From NCBI GenBank assembly GCA_036380715.1, contig DASVEF010000109.1:1-64000 (forward strand): DNA of 64,000 nt. Direction: 5' to 3'. Within the stretch, counting starts at the first letter, position 1, and every line of letters starts with the position of its first letter. This document shows, piece by piece, positions 30,788 through 40,203 of the stretch. Source of the stretch: UBA5704 sp036380715. GTDB taxonomy: Bacteria > Acidobacteriota > Thermoanaerobaculia > Multivoradales > UBA5704. Made by a program: the position numbers and the translations under genes. The notes beneath the pieces are model-generated. The model searched no databases. It saw nothing but the letters and a program-made list of their open reading frames with translations, and was not told the origin of the DNA.

Positions 30788-31411
30788 TTATGCATCTTCG
30801 TGCAAGTGTTTTGCCATGACGAAGGCGATGAGGGTCTCCTCGTCGGCCTGGAAGCGGAGGATCGCGCGGTCCTCGATCCCGTGCGGATCGGGCTCCACCC
30901 GGCAGGCTTCGATCTCCTCTGCGGAGGAGCCCTGGAAGCAGAGCCGGCAGGGAGGGAGGTCCGACTCGCCGATCCGCACCGGCGGGCCGAAAGTGCGGCA
31001 GGAGAGCGGCCGCCAGGCGTAGAGGTCGCAACGGCCGGTCGTTGGATCCAGCACGGGGCAGGGGAGAGCGCCGTGGCGCTCGAAATACGGATCGGCCTCC
31101 TCTCCGTCCGTCAACAGGCCGGTCTCGGGATCGCCCGGGAAGCCGGGGGCCAGGAGCGGGATCTGCGCCCGGGCGCGTTCGACGACCGCGGCGGCCCTCT
31201 CCGGATCGCGCACCGCGATCTCGGCGAGGCCGCGGCGGAGGCGCCGGGCGTCCAGCGCGTTGACCGGGAAGGGACCGTGGCAGCACTCGGTGCAGCCCGA
31301 CCGGCAGGCGAGACGGTCGCCGGCCCGCGCGGCGGCCTCCGCCACCGCTTCGCCGATAACCTGCAACAGCCTGCGGTCGGCGCTCTCCAGGCTCCGGGCC
31401 TTCCCGCTCAT
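30788..31411 (-). CDS. YkgJ-family cysteine cluster protein
   Basis: The 207-residue product starts at ATG 31411; the frame is open further upstream but that only shadows the neighbouring gene. Clustered cysteines (CRSGCTECC near residue 36, CPVLDPTTGRCDLYAWRPLSCRTFG near 120 and CRLCFQG near 153) match the CxxxCxxCC...Cx(n)CxxYxxRPxxCR pattern of the YkgJ (Zn/Fe-chelating) family. It probably binds a metal ion or iron-sulfur cluster in the cytoplasm; no reaction is established. It runs from a REP-like palindrome towards the barrel gene. Confidence 0.9.
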   Translation of the reverse strand: MSGKARSLESADRRLLQVIGEAVAEAAARAGDRLACRSGCTECCHGPFPVNALDARRLRRGLAEIAVRDPERAAAVVERARAQIPLLAPGFPGDPETGLLTDGEEADPYFERHGALPCPVLDPTTGRCDLYAWRPLSCRTFGPPVRIGESDLPPCRLCFQGSSAEEIEACRVEPDPHGIEDRAILRFQADEETLIAFVMAKHLHEDA

Positions 31412-31435
31412 CCTTTGGGAGGTTACCACCTGTTT

Positions 31436-31477
31436 CCCCCTCTCCCGGTGACGGGAGAGGGGGTTAGGAGGTGAGGG
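31436..31477. repeat. REP-like palindrome, 12-bp arms
   Basis: CCCCCTCTCCCG (31436-31447) and CGGGAGAGGGGG (31452-31463) pair perfectly around a four-base loop and are followed by TTAGGAGGTGAGGG. It sits between the end of the giant repeat protein gene and the start of the cysteine-cluster gene, and belongs to the same family as the other CCCCTCTCCC palindromes. Confidence 0.82.
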
Positions 31478-31479
31478 TT

Positions 31480-34400
31480 CTACCAGGCGCTGCTCAGGGT
31501 GACTTGTCCGTCGACGCCGACCTGCACGTCGCGGCCGATGTAGGCGCCCGTGGCCTGGGTGCGGTCCTTCAGCCAGATCGTGCCGTTGGGCGCGTAGAGG
31601 TTGGCCGAGACGGTGTTGTCGACGCCGATCTCGACCGCCTTCGGAGTCTCGGCCAGCCCGCCGCCCGTGCCATTGACGCCTCCGACATGGAAGATGATGG
31701 AAGCCGCGGTGGCCGAGGAGCCGGCGCTTGGTCCGATGGTGGTCAGGTTGCTGGTGCTCATCTTCTGCTGCACCCGGACCGTGCTGCCCGCCGAGAAGAG
31801 CAGCTTCGCTTCGCGGTCCACCCGGATCGAGCGGAAGTGGTAGGTGCCGCCTGTAAAGGTCACGGTCCCCCTTCTCCCGACGATCAGATCGCGGTAGCTG
31901 CCCGGCGCCAGGGTCCGGTTGCCGTTGTTGGCGACGTTGACGTCGGTGCTTCCCGGCGACGCGCTCTGGAAGGCCGGCAGGGTGGCGAAGACCGGGAGGC
32001 TCAGCGGCGTGTACTGCGCGCCGCCGCTCGTGCCGCTGATCTGGTTGTAATAGACGTCGCTCGCCACGCCGGCGCCGCTCGCGATGGTAACGCGGTTGCC
32101 CTGCACGTCCCACCCGGCCGCTGTGGTTCCGGCGATGCTCAACTCGGTTCCATTGAGGAACGGCGCGCTGCCGGCATCGTTGGCAATGACATCGCCCGAG
32201 AGCACGTCCGCGCCAGCCTGAATCCAGACACTGTGCGTGCCGAGCACCGCGACGTTGCCGATCACGTCCTTGATCTGAACGGTGACGGTGGCGGTGTCCG
32301 TGTCTGTGCCGTCGCTGATCGTATAGGTAAACGTGTCGGAGCCGCTGTAGGTGGAGACCGGCACATAGCTGATCGTGTTGTTGGCGTTTTTCGTGGCCGT
32401 ACCGTGAGCCGGAGTCGAGACCGCGGTGACGGTGAGGGCGTTGCCCTCCAGGTCGGTATCGTTGGCGAAGACGGTGATGACAACGCCGGTGCCCTCGGTG
32501 GTAGTCGCGCTGTCGTTGACCGCGTCCGGCGGATCGTTGACCGCCACGACGTTGACGCTGACGGTCGCGGTGTCGGTCAGGCCGGCTGCATCGCGCACGG
32601 TATAGGTGAACGTGTCGGATCCGAACGTGTTCGGGTTGGGCGTGTAGGTGACGGTGCCGTTCGCGTTCTGGACGACGGAGCCGCGCGTCCCCTGGGTCAC
32701 GCCGATGATCGTCAACGCCTCGCCATCCACATCCGTGTCATTGGAGAGGACGGAGATGGTGACCGCCGTGTCCTCGTTGGTCGCCGCGGAGTCGTTGACC
32801 GCGTCGGGAGCGTCGTTGGCCGCGTTGATGGTGATCGAAACCGTCGCGTTCGCGGAGCCGCCGTTGCCGTCCGAAACCGTATAGGTGAACGAATCGGAAC
32901 CGTTGGCGTTCGCCACGGGCGTGTAGGTGACGGAGCTGGCGTTGAAGGTCACCGCTCCCTTGGCGCCTTGGGTTACGGCGCTGATCGAGAGCGTGTCGCC
33001 GTCGGGGTCGCTGTCGTTGGTCAGGACGCTGATCGTTACCGCCGTATCCTCGTTCGTGCTGCGCGAATCGTTCCCCGCGACCGGTGAGTCATTGGCGGCA
33101 CTGATGGTGATCGAAACCGTCGCGGTCGCGGTTCCGCCGTTGCCGTCCGAAACCGTGTAGGTGAAGGAATCTGAACCGTTGGCGTTCGCCGCGGGCGTGT
33201 AGGTAACGGAGGTGACGTTGAAGGTCACCGCTCCCTTAGCGCCCGAGGTGGCCGCGGTGATCGAAAGCGTGTCGCCATCGAGATCGCTGTCGTTGGTCAG
33301 TACGCTGATCGTGACGGTCGTGTCCTCGCTCGTGGTGCCGGAATCGTTGGCGGCGACCGGCGCGTCGTTTCTGGGATTGACCGTCACGCTGACGGTCGCC
33401 GTATCGGTGCCGATCCCGTCGGATACGGTGTAGGTGAAGGAGTCGGAGCCGTTGTAGCTCGCCTGCGGTGTGTAGGTGACAGTGTTGTCCGGATTGATCA
33501 CCACAGTCCCGTGAGCGCCTTGAGTGACGGCGGTCACCGAACGGGACACAGGCCCGCCGTCGACGTCGGTATCGTTGGCCAGGACCTCGGTTGTGAAATA
33601 TGTGTCCTCGTCCAGGATCATGCTGTCATCGTTCGCCACCGGCGGATCGTTGACCGCCGTGACCGTGACATCGACGCGGGCGGTGTCAGTTCCGCCGTTG
33701 CCATCTGAGAGAGTGTAGGTGAAGGTGTCGTTCCCGTTGTAGTTGGCTTGCGGGGTGTAGGTGACAGTGCGGTCGGCGTTGATCGCCACGGAGCCGAATC
33801 CCGGTTGCGTGACGGAGCTGATGGAGAGCGTGTCGCCGTCCCCGTCCCGGTCGTTGGCGAGGATGGAGATCCCGACCGCCGTGTCCTCGTTCGTGGTCAC
33901 CGCGTCGTCGGCCGCCTCCGGCGGATCGGCGACGGGGCTCACGGTCACGGTGACCTGCGCCGTGCTGGAGAGCCCGGTGGAATCGGTCACCCGGTAGACG
34001 AAGCTGTCGGTGCCGTGGAAGTCGGCTCTGGGGGTGTAGCGGATGTACAGGCCCGGGTCGATGAAGGCGGTCCCGTTCGCGGGCTGGGTCACTTCGGTGA
34101 CGTCGAACGGATCTCCGTCGGGATCGCTGTCGTTGTCCGTCGCGTGGATGAGGGCCGCCAAATCCTCGTTCGTGGTGACCGCGTCGGCAACCGCCACGGG
34201 CGCGTCGTTCTCAGGCGTGACGTTCACGGTGACCGTGGCCGTCGCGGTGCCGCCGTTGCCGTCGCCGATCGTATAGGTGAACGAATCCGAGCCGTTGAAG
34301 TTGGCCGCCGGAGCATAGGTGATGAAGCGGGTGCCGAAGGTGACCGACCCATTGGCGCCCTGGGTGACCGCGGTGACGGAGAGCTCGTCGCCGTCGAGAT

Positions 34401-37400
34401 CGTTGTCGTTGGTCAGGACGCTGATCGTCGTGGCGGTGTCCTCCGCGGTCGTCTTGGAGTCGTTGGCGGCGACCGGATCGTCGTTGGTGGCGGAGACGGT
34501 GATCGAAACCGTCGCAGTCGCGGTGCCGTCGATGCCGTCGTCGATCGTGTAGGTGAACGAATCCCAGCCGTTGAAGTTGGCGTTCGGCGTATAGGTGACG
34601 GAGCCGGCTTCGAAGGTGACCGAGCCGTTGGCGCCCTGGGTGACCGCGGTCACCGCGAGCGGATGATTGTCAGGATCGCTGTCGTTGCCGAGCACGAAGA
34701 CCCAGACCGGAATGTCCTCGGTCGCCGTGGCGGAGTCGTCCTGGGCGGCCGGAGGATCGTTGACGGGGGTGATGCTCAGGCTGACGACGCCTCCGATCTG
34801 CGCACTGCCGTCCGAGGCCTGGTACATGATGTATCCCAGGTTGCCGTTGTAGTTGAGGGCCGGCGTGTAGGTCAGCGTCTTGTCGGGGTTGAGCGTCAGG
34901 GTCCCCTGCGCGCCGCCGCCGAGCATATAGCTCACTACGGTGAGCGCATCGCCGTCCGGATCGGAGTCGTTGGCCAGCACGTCGATGGTCACCGGCGTGT
35001 CTTCCAGCGTCGTGGCCGTATCGTTGACCACCACCGGCGGATCGTTCACCGGGGTGACCGTGACCGTGACCGTGGCGGAGACGAAGGTGGTCATGCCGTC
35101 GCTGAGCCTGTAGGTGAACGAATCGCTGCCGTTGAAGTTCGCGTTCGGAGTATAGGTCACCGGCTCCCCATCGCCCCCCGTGAATGTCACGGTCCCATGG
35201 GCGCCCTGGGTGACGGAGAAGACGGCGAGCGAGTCGCCGTCGACGTCGACGTCGTTGCTCAGTACCGGGATGGCGACCGCCGTATCCTCCGGGGTCGTGG
35301 CGGAGTCGTTCGCCGCGGCCGGAGGATCGTTGACGCCGGTCACCGTGACCGTGACCGTCGCGGTCCTGACCTGATTGGCGCTGTCGCGGACGGTATAGGT
35401 GAACGAATCCGTGCCGGTGAAGTTCACATTCGGAGCATAGGTAAGGTAGTTGGGGTTGAAGGTGACTGATCCGTTAGCCCCCTGGGTTACCGAGTAGACG
35501 ATCAAGGGGTCGCCGTCGGGATCCGTGTCGTTGACCAGGACGTCGACGACGACAGGAGTCTCCTCCGGAGTCGTCGCGCTGTCGTTGACCGCGACAGGCG
35601 GGTCCTGCACCGGAGTGATCGTGACCGTGACGGTCGCGGTGTCCGTTCCACCCCTGCCGTCGCTCAGCGTATAGGTGAAGCTGTCCGTGCCGTTGTAGTT
35701 GGCGGCGGGAGTGTAAGTGACTCCGAGCGAGTTGAAGGTTACGGACCCGTGCGCTCCCTGGGTCACCGCGGTGACGCTCAGCGGATTGCCGTCCACGTCG
35801 CTGTCATTGCTTCTGACGGAGATCGGGACCGATCGGTCCTCCTGCGTGGTGGCGGTGTCGTCCACGGCGTTGGGTGGATCGTTGACCGCTGTGATGGTGA
35901 GGTTGACCCGGCCCGTGGCGGTGTTGCCGTTGCTGTCGCGGATCGTGTAATCGAAGCGGTCAATGTCGTTGTAGTTGGGATTCGGCGTATAGGTGGCGGT
36001 GCCGTCCGCGTTGATCACCACCGAGCCGTTGAAGCCCTGTGTGACGGCGATCAACGAGATCGCGTCGCCGTCCACATCGCTGTCGTTGGCGAGGACGGCG
36101 ACGGTGACCGGCGTATCCTCGACGGTGCTCGCGCTGTCGTTGACCGCGGTGGGCGGATCCTGGACCGGCGTGATGGTCACCGTCACGGTCGCCGTGGCGT
36201 AATTGCCGTTGCCGTCGTTGATCGTGTAGGTGAACGAGTCGGTGCCGTAGTAGTTGGCCGCCGCCTGGTAATTGATGTAGGTGGCGCTGGCTCCCACCTG
36301 TCCGTGGGCGCCCTGGGTGACGTTCGAGATCCAGATCGTGTCGCCGTCGGCGTCGCTGTCGTTATCCCGCACGTAGATCGAAACCAGCGTGTCCTCCGCC
36401 GTGGTGGCTTCGTCGTTCACCGCGACCGGCGGATCCTGGACGGGTATAACGTTGATGATCACCGACGAGGTTCCGGTCGCGCCGGAGGGGTCCTGAGTGT
36501 CGTAGGTGAAGCTCACGGAGCCGTTGAAGCTCGGCGCCGGCGTGTAGACGAAGGTGACGCCGTCAGGATCGAGGGACAACTGACCGCTCGTGGGCGAGGT
36601 GAAGGAATTCAGCGCGACGGGATCGCCGTCCGGGTCCGAGCCCTGGAAGGCGAAGCGAAGGGCGGTATCCTCCGGTGTCGTCTCCGTGAGGCTCAGCGAG
36701 TCGGGCGGATCGTTGAACGGACGGATCGTGATCGTGACTGTGCCGAGGGACTCGCCGTAGCCGTCGCTGATCTCATACTGGAACGAGTCGGCGCCGGAAT
36801 AGTTGGAGGCCGGCGTATAGCGGATCGTGCCGTCCGGCTCGATCGAGGTCTGGCCATGGGCGGGCTCGACCGCGATGCCGGCCAGAGAGAGCGGATAGCC
36901 TTCCGGATCGGAGTCGTTGGCGAGCACCGGGATCGTGACCCAGGTGTCCTCATCGAGCTCCGCCGAGTCGGCTCCGGCGACGGGCGGCTGGTTCTGAAGG
37001 ATCGTCGCCTCGTCGGAGGAGCCCTCCCCGTGCGTCAGGCGGATCGTCTCGCCCGCCTGTACGGAGAAAATCCCATCGTACATGTCTGACGGATTGGCGG
37101 AGCTGAAGGTCTGGCCCTCGAAGATCGACGTGTCGGGTCCGGTCTCGTTCAACGCCACATATTCGACATCGCCGGTGGTCAGCGATTCGATCCGGGCATA
37201 CGTGTAATCCGGGTAGGGGTACTGGTTGTCCGTCTCGCTCTCCACCTGGATGCGGATCGGGTCCCCGACGAAGTACTGGGTCGCGTCAGCTCCCGCGGAG
37301 TCGAGGAACCGGGCTCGCGAGTACAGCAGCGGCACCGTCTTCTGCTCGGCATCCAAGGTGACCGTGAGGCTGTCCAGGACCGGCGTGCCAGCGGGATACG

Positions 37401-39852
37401 AGTACCAGGTCTGGAGGATACCGTCGCCGGGATAGGCGTAGTTGCTGGTCTGGAGCTCGATCTGCCCGGTGAAGATGCCGGTGTCGGAGCCAGTCTCCGT
37501 GAGCACCAGCGTTTCGGTGTCCCGGACGTTACCAGAAAAATCTTTCGATTCGATCGTCGCGGTCAGGGTGTCGAAGACGCCGGGATCGACGTTGCCGGCG
37601 GGATGGACCGCCCGGACGCGGGCCGAGCCATCCGCGAGCTGGTAGTCCACCGCGTTGCCCGAACGGTCGAGGAAATCGAGCGTCGAGCCGCCGAGGATCG
37701 CCGAGTCCGACGAGGAGAACGGGGTCTGCGCGTTCGCATGGGTGGCGACGAGGGTTTCGACCCCCTGGACCTGCAGGCGGCCGTCGCCCGGAACGGGAGG
37801 GCCGCTCTCCGAGGGGATCGAGCCGCCGAAAATCCGCGGCCAGTAGCTGAACACCTCCAGGGACATCGGCTCGGAGTCGCCGCCGGTCGTGGTGAGCGTG
37901 ACCTGAGCGGGGCCGTCCCAGATGCCGTAGTCCTGGACCTCCACACGGACGGCGGAGCCGACCGGATAGGAGATGACATCGGCGCCGTTCTCGTCTGTGA
38001 GGCGGGTGGTCGAGCCGACCGCGTCCACGGTGGCGGCGGCGACGTCAGGGCAGGGAGAGCCGGCGCAGAGCAGCGCCGCCCGCAGTGTGTCAAAGCGGTG
38101 CGGCGGGCCGTTCCACTCCGTGGTCTCGATCACGCCGTTGTCCGGCGCGGAGCCGTTCACGCCGGAGGCCACGAAAACGGAGCCGAAGAACGTCCCGGGG
38201 CTGGACACCTCCTCGTAGACGAAAACCGTCTCCGTATCGCCGCCGAGCTCCGACGTGATCCGCACCTGGAGCTGGCCCTGGCCGGCCGCGGAGCCGTCCG
38301 TCACCTTGACGCGAGCGGACCTGAATTCGTAGACGAACGGTTCGGGTTGGCCGCTGTCGTCGACGAACTGCACCGACCGCGGCGTGCTGGACAGCATGCG
38401 CGCCGTGTCGTAGGAGTAACCCGCGGTCCGGTTGTCGTGCCGGGCGTCGAAGCTCGCCAGCGAGGGGATCTCGAAGACGCCGTCGAAAGCCGTGGAGCCG
38501 CTGGACTCCACCGTCTGGATCGAGCCTTCGAAAACCCCCGTGTCCCCGCCGGTCTCGGTCAGGGTCACCCTTTCCCAATCGAACCCGCCGGCCTGGGACC
38601 TCAGGTCGACGGTGACGGATTCGACGTCCGCGGTGTTGTTGTTGGCCTGTTCGTGCACGCGGATATGGATGGTGCTCCCCATCGGATAGGTGTCCGCGGG
38701 ATTTCCCTGCTCGTCGAGCAGATAGGTGTAGGACCCGATCGTGGTGGCGAAGTCGTCCGCGAGGCCGTAGGTCAGCTCCAGGGTGTCCCACTCGACCTGG
38801 AAGTTCTCCACGCGGACGCCGGTGTCGAGCTCCTCTTCGATCGGCGGGCAGCAGACGCCGATCCCGAGGTCGATCCAGCCTTCGAAGACGCCGGTGGCGG
38901 GACCGGTCTCGGTCAGGGTCACCCACTGGCTGTCCATGCCGATCTCGCTGTGCGTATGGACGAGGACGGTCTCGGCCGTGGACGGGTCGGTGTTCGCCGT
39001 GGCGTCGGTGGCGCGGATGTAGGCCCGCGACATCTCCAGATAGGTGGTCGCCGGGTTGCCCTGCTCGTCGATCCACTCCACCAGGATGGCGGTGAACGTG
39101 GTCGTGTCGGAGGAGATTGTGCCGCGGTTGGCGTCCGAGACGCGGGCCTCCAGGGTCTCGCCGGGCAGGACCTCGAAAGTGCCGTCGGCGACCGCGAACG
39201 AGCCGTCGGAGAGAACGCCGTAGGCCCACGACTCGTACACCGAGGTGTCGAACCCGGTCTCCTGGGCGGTCAGCACCTCGGCGTCGCCGCCGCTCGCGTA
39301 CAGGCCGATGGAGACCCAGTCCCGCTGCTGCGGATTGGTGTTGGCGTGATGGCTGCGCACGCGCACGGTGATCCTGCTCCCCACGCCGTACCCCGGATCG
39401 CCGACGGGGTTCCCCTGGTCGTCGAGGAGCTCGGTGAAGGAGACGACCACGTCGGCCTCGGCGGCGGCCGCGCCGTAGGAGGCCTCGACGACGTCGGCCC
39501 GCGAGGTGGAGCCGGGAATCTGTCCGGTCTCCAGCGCGCCGTTCTCGATCTGGGACGGCTCGATCGAGAGAGCCAGGCTCCCCTCGAACACCCCGGTCGT
39601 GCCCCCGGTCTCCGTCAGAGTGACCGTCTCGGCGTCGCCTCCCTCCTGAGAGGTGAGATCGACCTCGACCGTGTTCTGGGACCCGTCGAGGTCCGCGGCC
39701 GGGTCCGTCACCCGCAGCCACGCGCGGTCCTGTTCGAGGACCACAGAGGCCGGATTGCCGGTTCCGTCGATGAACGAGAGAGTCTGCCCGAACGCCGGGC
39801 CGGCGAAAGCGCAAAGGACCAACAACAACAGCAACCAGCGGCGCTGCGGCAT
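31480..39852 (-). CDS. Giant secreted repeat protein with 17 cadherin-like (tandem-95 type) domains
   Basis: The preferred ATG at 39852 has GGAGG five bases upstream and gives about 2790 residues with a signal peptide (LLLLLVLCAFAGPAFG). About residues 25-965 hold eight degenerate units of about 120 residues built around V-T-L-T-E-T-G-x-x-T-G-V-F-E-G. From about 965 to 2540 there are 17 units of about 93 residues with the pattern D-x-A-T-T-x-E-D-T-x-V, L-x-N-D-S-D-x-D-G-D, V-T-Q-G-A-x-G-S-V, Y-T-P-x-A-N-x-N-G-x-D-S-F-T-Y. This is the Big_9/cadherin-like group, whose acidic loops bind calcium. The last 220 residues are a beta-helix-like domain. Likely roles are adhesion or matrix formation. 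No dedicated exporter is linked and no sortase motif is seen. Confidence 0.92.
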   Translation of the reverse strand: MPQRRWLLLLLVLCAFAGPAFGQTLSFIDGTGNPASVVLEQDRAWLRVTDPAADLDGSQNTVEVDLTSQEGGDAETVTLTETGGTTGVFEGSLALSIEPSQIENGALETGQIPGSTSRADVVEASYGAAAAEADVVVSFTELLDDQGNPVGDPGYGVGSRITVRVRSHHANTNPQQRDWVSIGLYASGGDAEVLTAQETGFDTSVYESWAYGVLSDGSFAVADGTFEVLPGETLEARVSDANRGTISSDTTTFTAILVEWIDEQGNPATTYLEMSRAYIRATDATANTDPSTAETVLVHTHSEIGMDSQWVTLTETGPATGVFEGWIDLGIGVCCPPIEEELDTGVRVENFQVEWDTLELTYGLADDFATTIGSYTYLLDEQGNPADTYPMGSTIHIRVHEQANNNTADVESVTVDLRSQAGGFDWERVTLTETGGDTGVFEGSIQTVESSGSTAFDGVFEIPSLASFDARHDNRTAGYSYDTARMLSSTPRSVQFVDDSGQPEPFVYEFRSARVKVTDGSAAGQGQLQVRITSELGGDTETVFVYEEVSSPGTFFGSVFVASGVNGSAPDNGVIETTEWNGPPHRFDTLRAALLCAGSPCPDVAAATVDAVGSTTRLTDENGADVISYPVGSAVRVEVQDYGIWDGPAQVTLTTTGGDSEPMSLEVFSYWPRIFGGSIPSESGPPVPGDGRLQVQGVETLVATHANAQTPFSSSDSAILGGSTLDFLDRSGNAVDYQLADGSARVRAVHPAGNVDPGVFDTLTATIESKDFSGNVRDTETLVLTETGSDTGIFTGQIELQTSNYAYPGDGILQTWYSYPAGTPVLDSLTVTLDAEQKTVPLLYSRARFLDSAGADATQYFVGDPIRIQVESETDNQYPYPDYTYARIESLTTGDVEYVALNETGPDTSIFEGQTFSSANPSDMYDGIFSVQAGETIRLTHGEGSSDEATILQNQPPVAGADSAELDEDTWVTIPVLANDSDPEGYPLSLAGIAVEPAHGQTSIEPDGTIRYTPASNYSGADSFQYEISDGYGESLGTVTITIRPFNDPPDSLSLTETTPEDTALRFAFQGSDPDGDPVALNSFTSPTSGQLSLDPDGVTFVYTPAPSFNGSVSFTYDTQDPSGATGTSSVIINVIPVQDPPVAVNDEATTAEDTLVSIYVRDNDSDADGDTIWISNVTQGAHGQVGASATYINYQAAANYYGTDSFTYTINDGNGNYATATVTVTITPVQDPPTAVNDSASTVEDTPVTVAVLANDSDVDGDAISLIAVTQGFNGSVVINADGTATYTPNPNYNDIDRFDYTIRDSNGNTATGRVNLTITAVNDPPNAVDDTATTQEDRSVPISVRSNDSDVDGNPLSVTAVTQGAHGSVTFNSLGVTYTPAANYNGTDSFTYTLSDGRGGTDTATVTVTITPVQDPPVAVNDSATTPEETPVVVDVLVNDTDPDGDPLIVYSVTQGANGSVTFNPNYLTYAPNVNFTGTDSFTYTVRDSANQVRTATVTVTVTGVNDPPAAANDSATTPEDTAVAIPVLSNDVDVDGDSLAVFSVTQGAHGTVTFTGGDGEPVTYTPNANFNGSDSFTYRLSDGMTTFVSATVTVTVTPVNDPPVVVNDTATTLEDTPVTIDVLANDSDPDGDALTVVSYMLGGGAQGTLTLNPDKTLTYTPALNYNGNLGYIMYQASDGSAQIGGVVSLSITPVNDPPAAQDDSATATEDIPVWVFVLGNDSDPDNHPLAVTAVTQGANGSVTFEAGSVTYTPNANFNGWDSFTYTIDDGIDGTATATVSITVSATNDDPVAANDSKTTAEDTATTISVLTNDNDLDGDELSVTAVTQGANGSVTFGTRFITYAPAANFNGSDSFTYTIGDGNGGTATATVTVNVTPENDAPVAVADAVTTNEDLAALIHATDNDSDPDGDPFDVTEVTQPANGTAFIDPGLYIRYTPRADFHGTDSFVYRVTDSTGLSSTAQVTVTVSPVADPPEAADDAVTTNEDTAVGISILANDRDGDGDTLSISSVTQPGFGSVAINADRTVTYTPQANYNGNDTFTYTLSDGNGGTDTARVDVTVTAVNDPPVANDDSMILDEDTYFTTEVLANDTDVDGGPVSRSVTAVTQGAHGTVVINPDNTVTYTPQASYNGSDSFTYTVSDGIGTDTATVSVTVNPRNDAPVAANDSGTTSEDTTVTISVLTNDSDLDGDTLSITAATSGAKGAVTFNVTSVTYTPAANANGSDSFTYTVSDGNGGTATATVSITISAANDSPVAGNDSRSTNEDTAVTISVLTNDSDPDGDTLSISAVTQGAKGAVTFNASSVTYTPVANANGSDSFTYTVSDGNGGSANATVSITINAANDAPDAVNDSAATNEDTAVTISVLSNDTDVDGEALTIIGVTQGTRGSVVQNANGTVTYTPNPNTFGSDTFTYTVRDAAGLTDTATVSVNVVAVNDPPDAVNDSATTTEGTGVVITVFANDTDLEGNALTVTAVSTPAHGTATKNANNTISYVPVSTYSGSDTFTYTISDGTDTDTATVTVQIKDVIGNVAVLGTHSVWIQAGADVLSGDVIANDAGSAPFLNGTELSIAGTTAAGWDVQGNRVTIASGAGVASDVYYNQISGTSGGAQYTPLSLPVFATLPAFQSASPGSTDVNVANNGNRTLAPGSYRDLIVGRRGTVTFTGGTYHFRSIRVDREAKLLFSAGSTVRVQQKMSTSNLTTIGPSAGSSATAASIIFHVGGVNGTGGGLAETPKAVEIGVDNTVSANLYAPNGTIWLKDRTQATGAYIGRDVQVGVDGQVTLSSAW

Positions 39853-40014
39853 GAGATCCTCCCCGGGGCTGACGAGCCCGGACAAAAATGGATTACAGCT
39901 AAGGTGTGCTTCGCGGCTGAATACGGGTCAACCGGACGAAAGTTGCAGCCTGATTACGGCGAGATTCCTCTAGAGAGTGATGCAGAGATGCAAAACGTTT
40001 CGGTGCCGCGAACC

Positions 40015-40203
40015 CTCACCCCCGACCCCTCTCCCGGAGGGAGAGGGGTGAACCTCCGCAGCTCCCTCCCGAGTCATTCTGAGCGCAGCGAAGAATCCGG
40101 GCGGGGGTTCCTTCCCCCAGATCCTTCGCTACGCTCAGGATGACCCAGCGTCTGTTTGCTGAATTTCACCCCTCTCCCTCCGGGAGAGGGGCTGGGGTGA
40201 GGG
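40015..40203. repeat. Nested palindromic mosaic: two REP palindromes flanking a TCATTCTGAGCG element
   Basis: A CCCTCACCCC arm with the CCCCTCTCCC hairpin (40026-40048) and an inverted partner (40069-40091 of the next block, at 40169-40191, ending GGGGTGAGGG) enclose a second inverted repeat. That inner repeat starts TCATTCTGAGCGCAGCGAAG (40074) and ends CTTCGCTACGCTCAGGATGA (to 40143). The inner element is of a type dispersed widely in bacterial genomes. The right part overlaps the 3' end of the BtuF-like gene. Confidence 0.8.

Noticed and set aside
31471..37089. Several plus-strand frames rich in repeated Arg/Val/Asp units
   Set aside because: Their periodicity mirrors the cadherin-like repeats of the minus-strand gene; they are repeat shadows.
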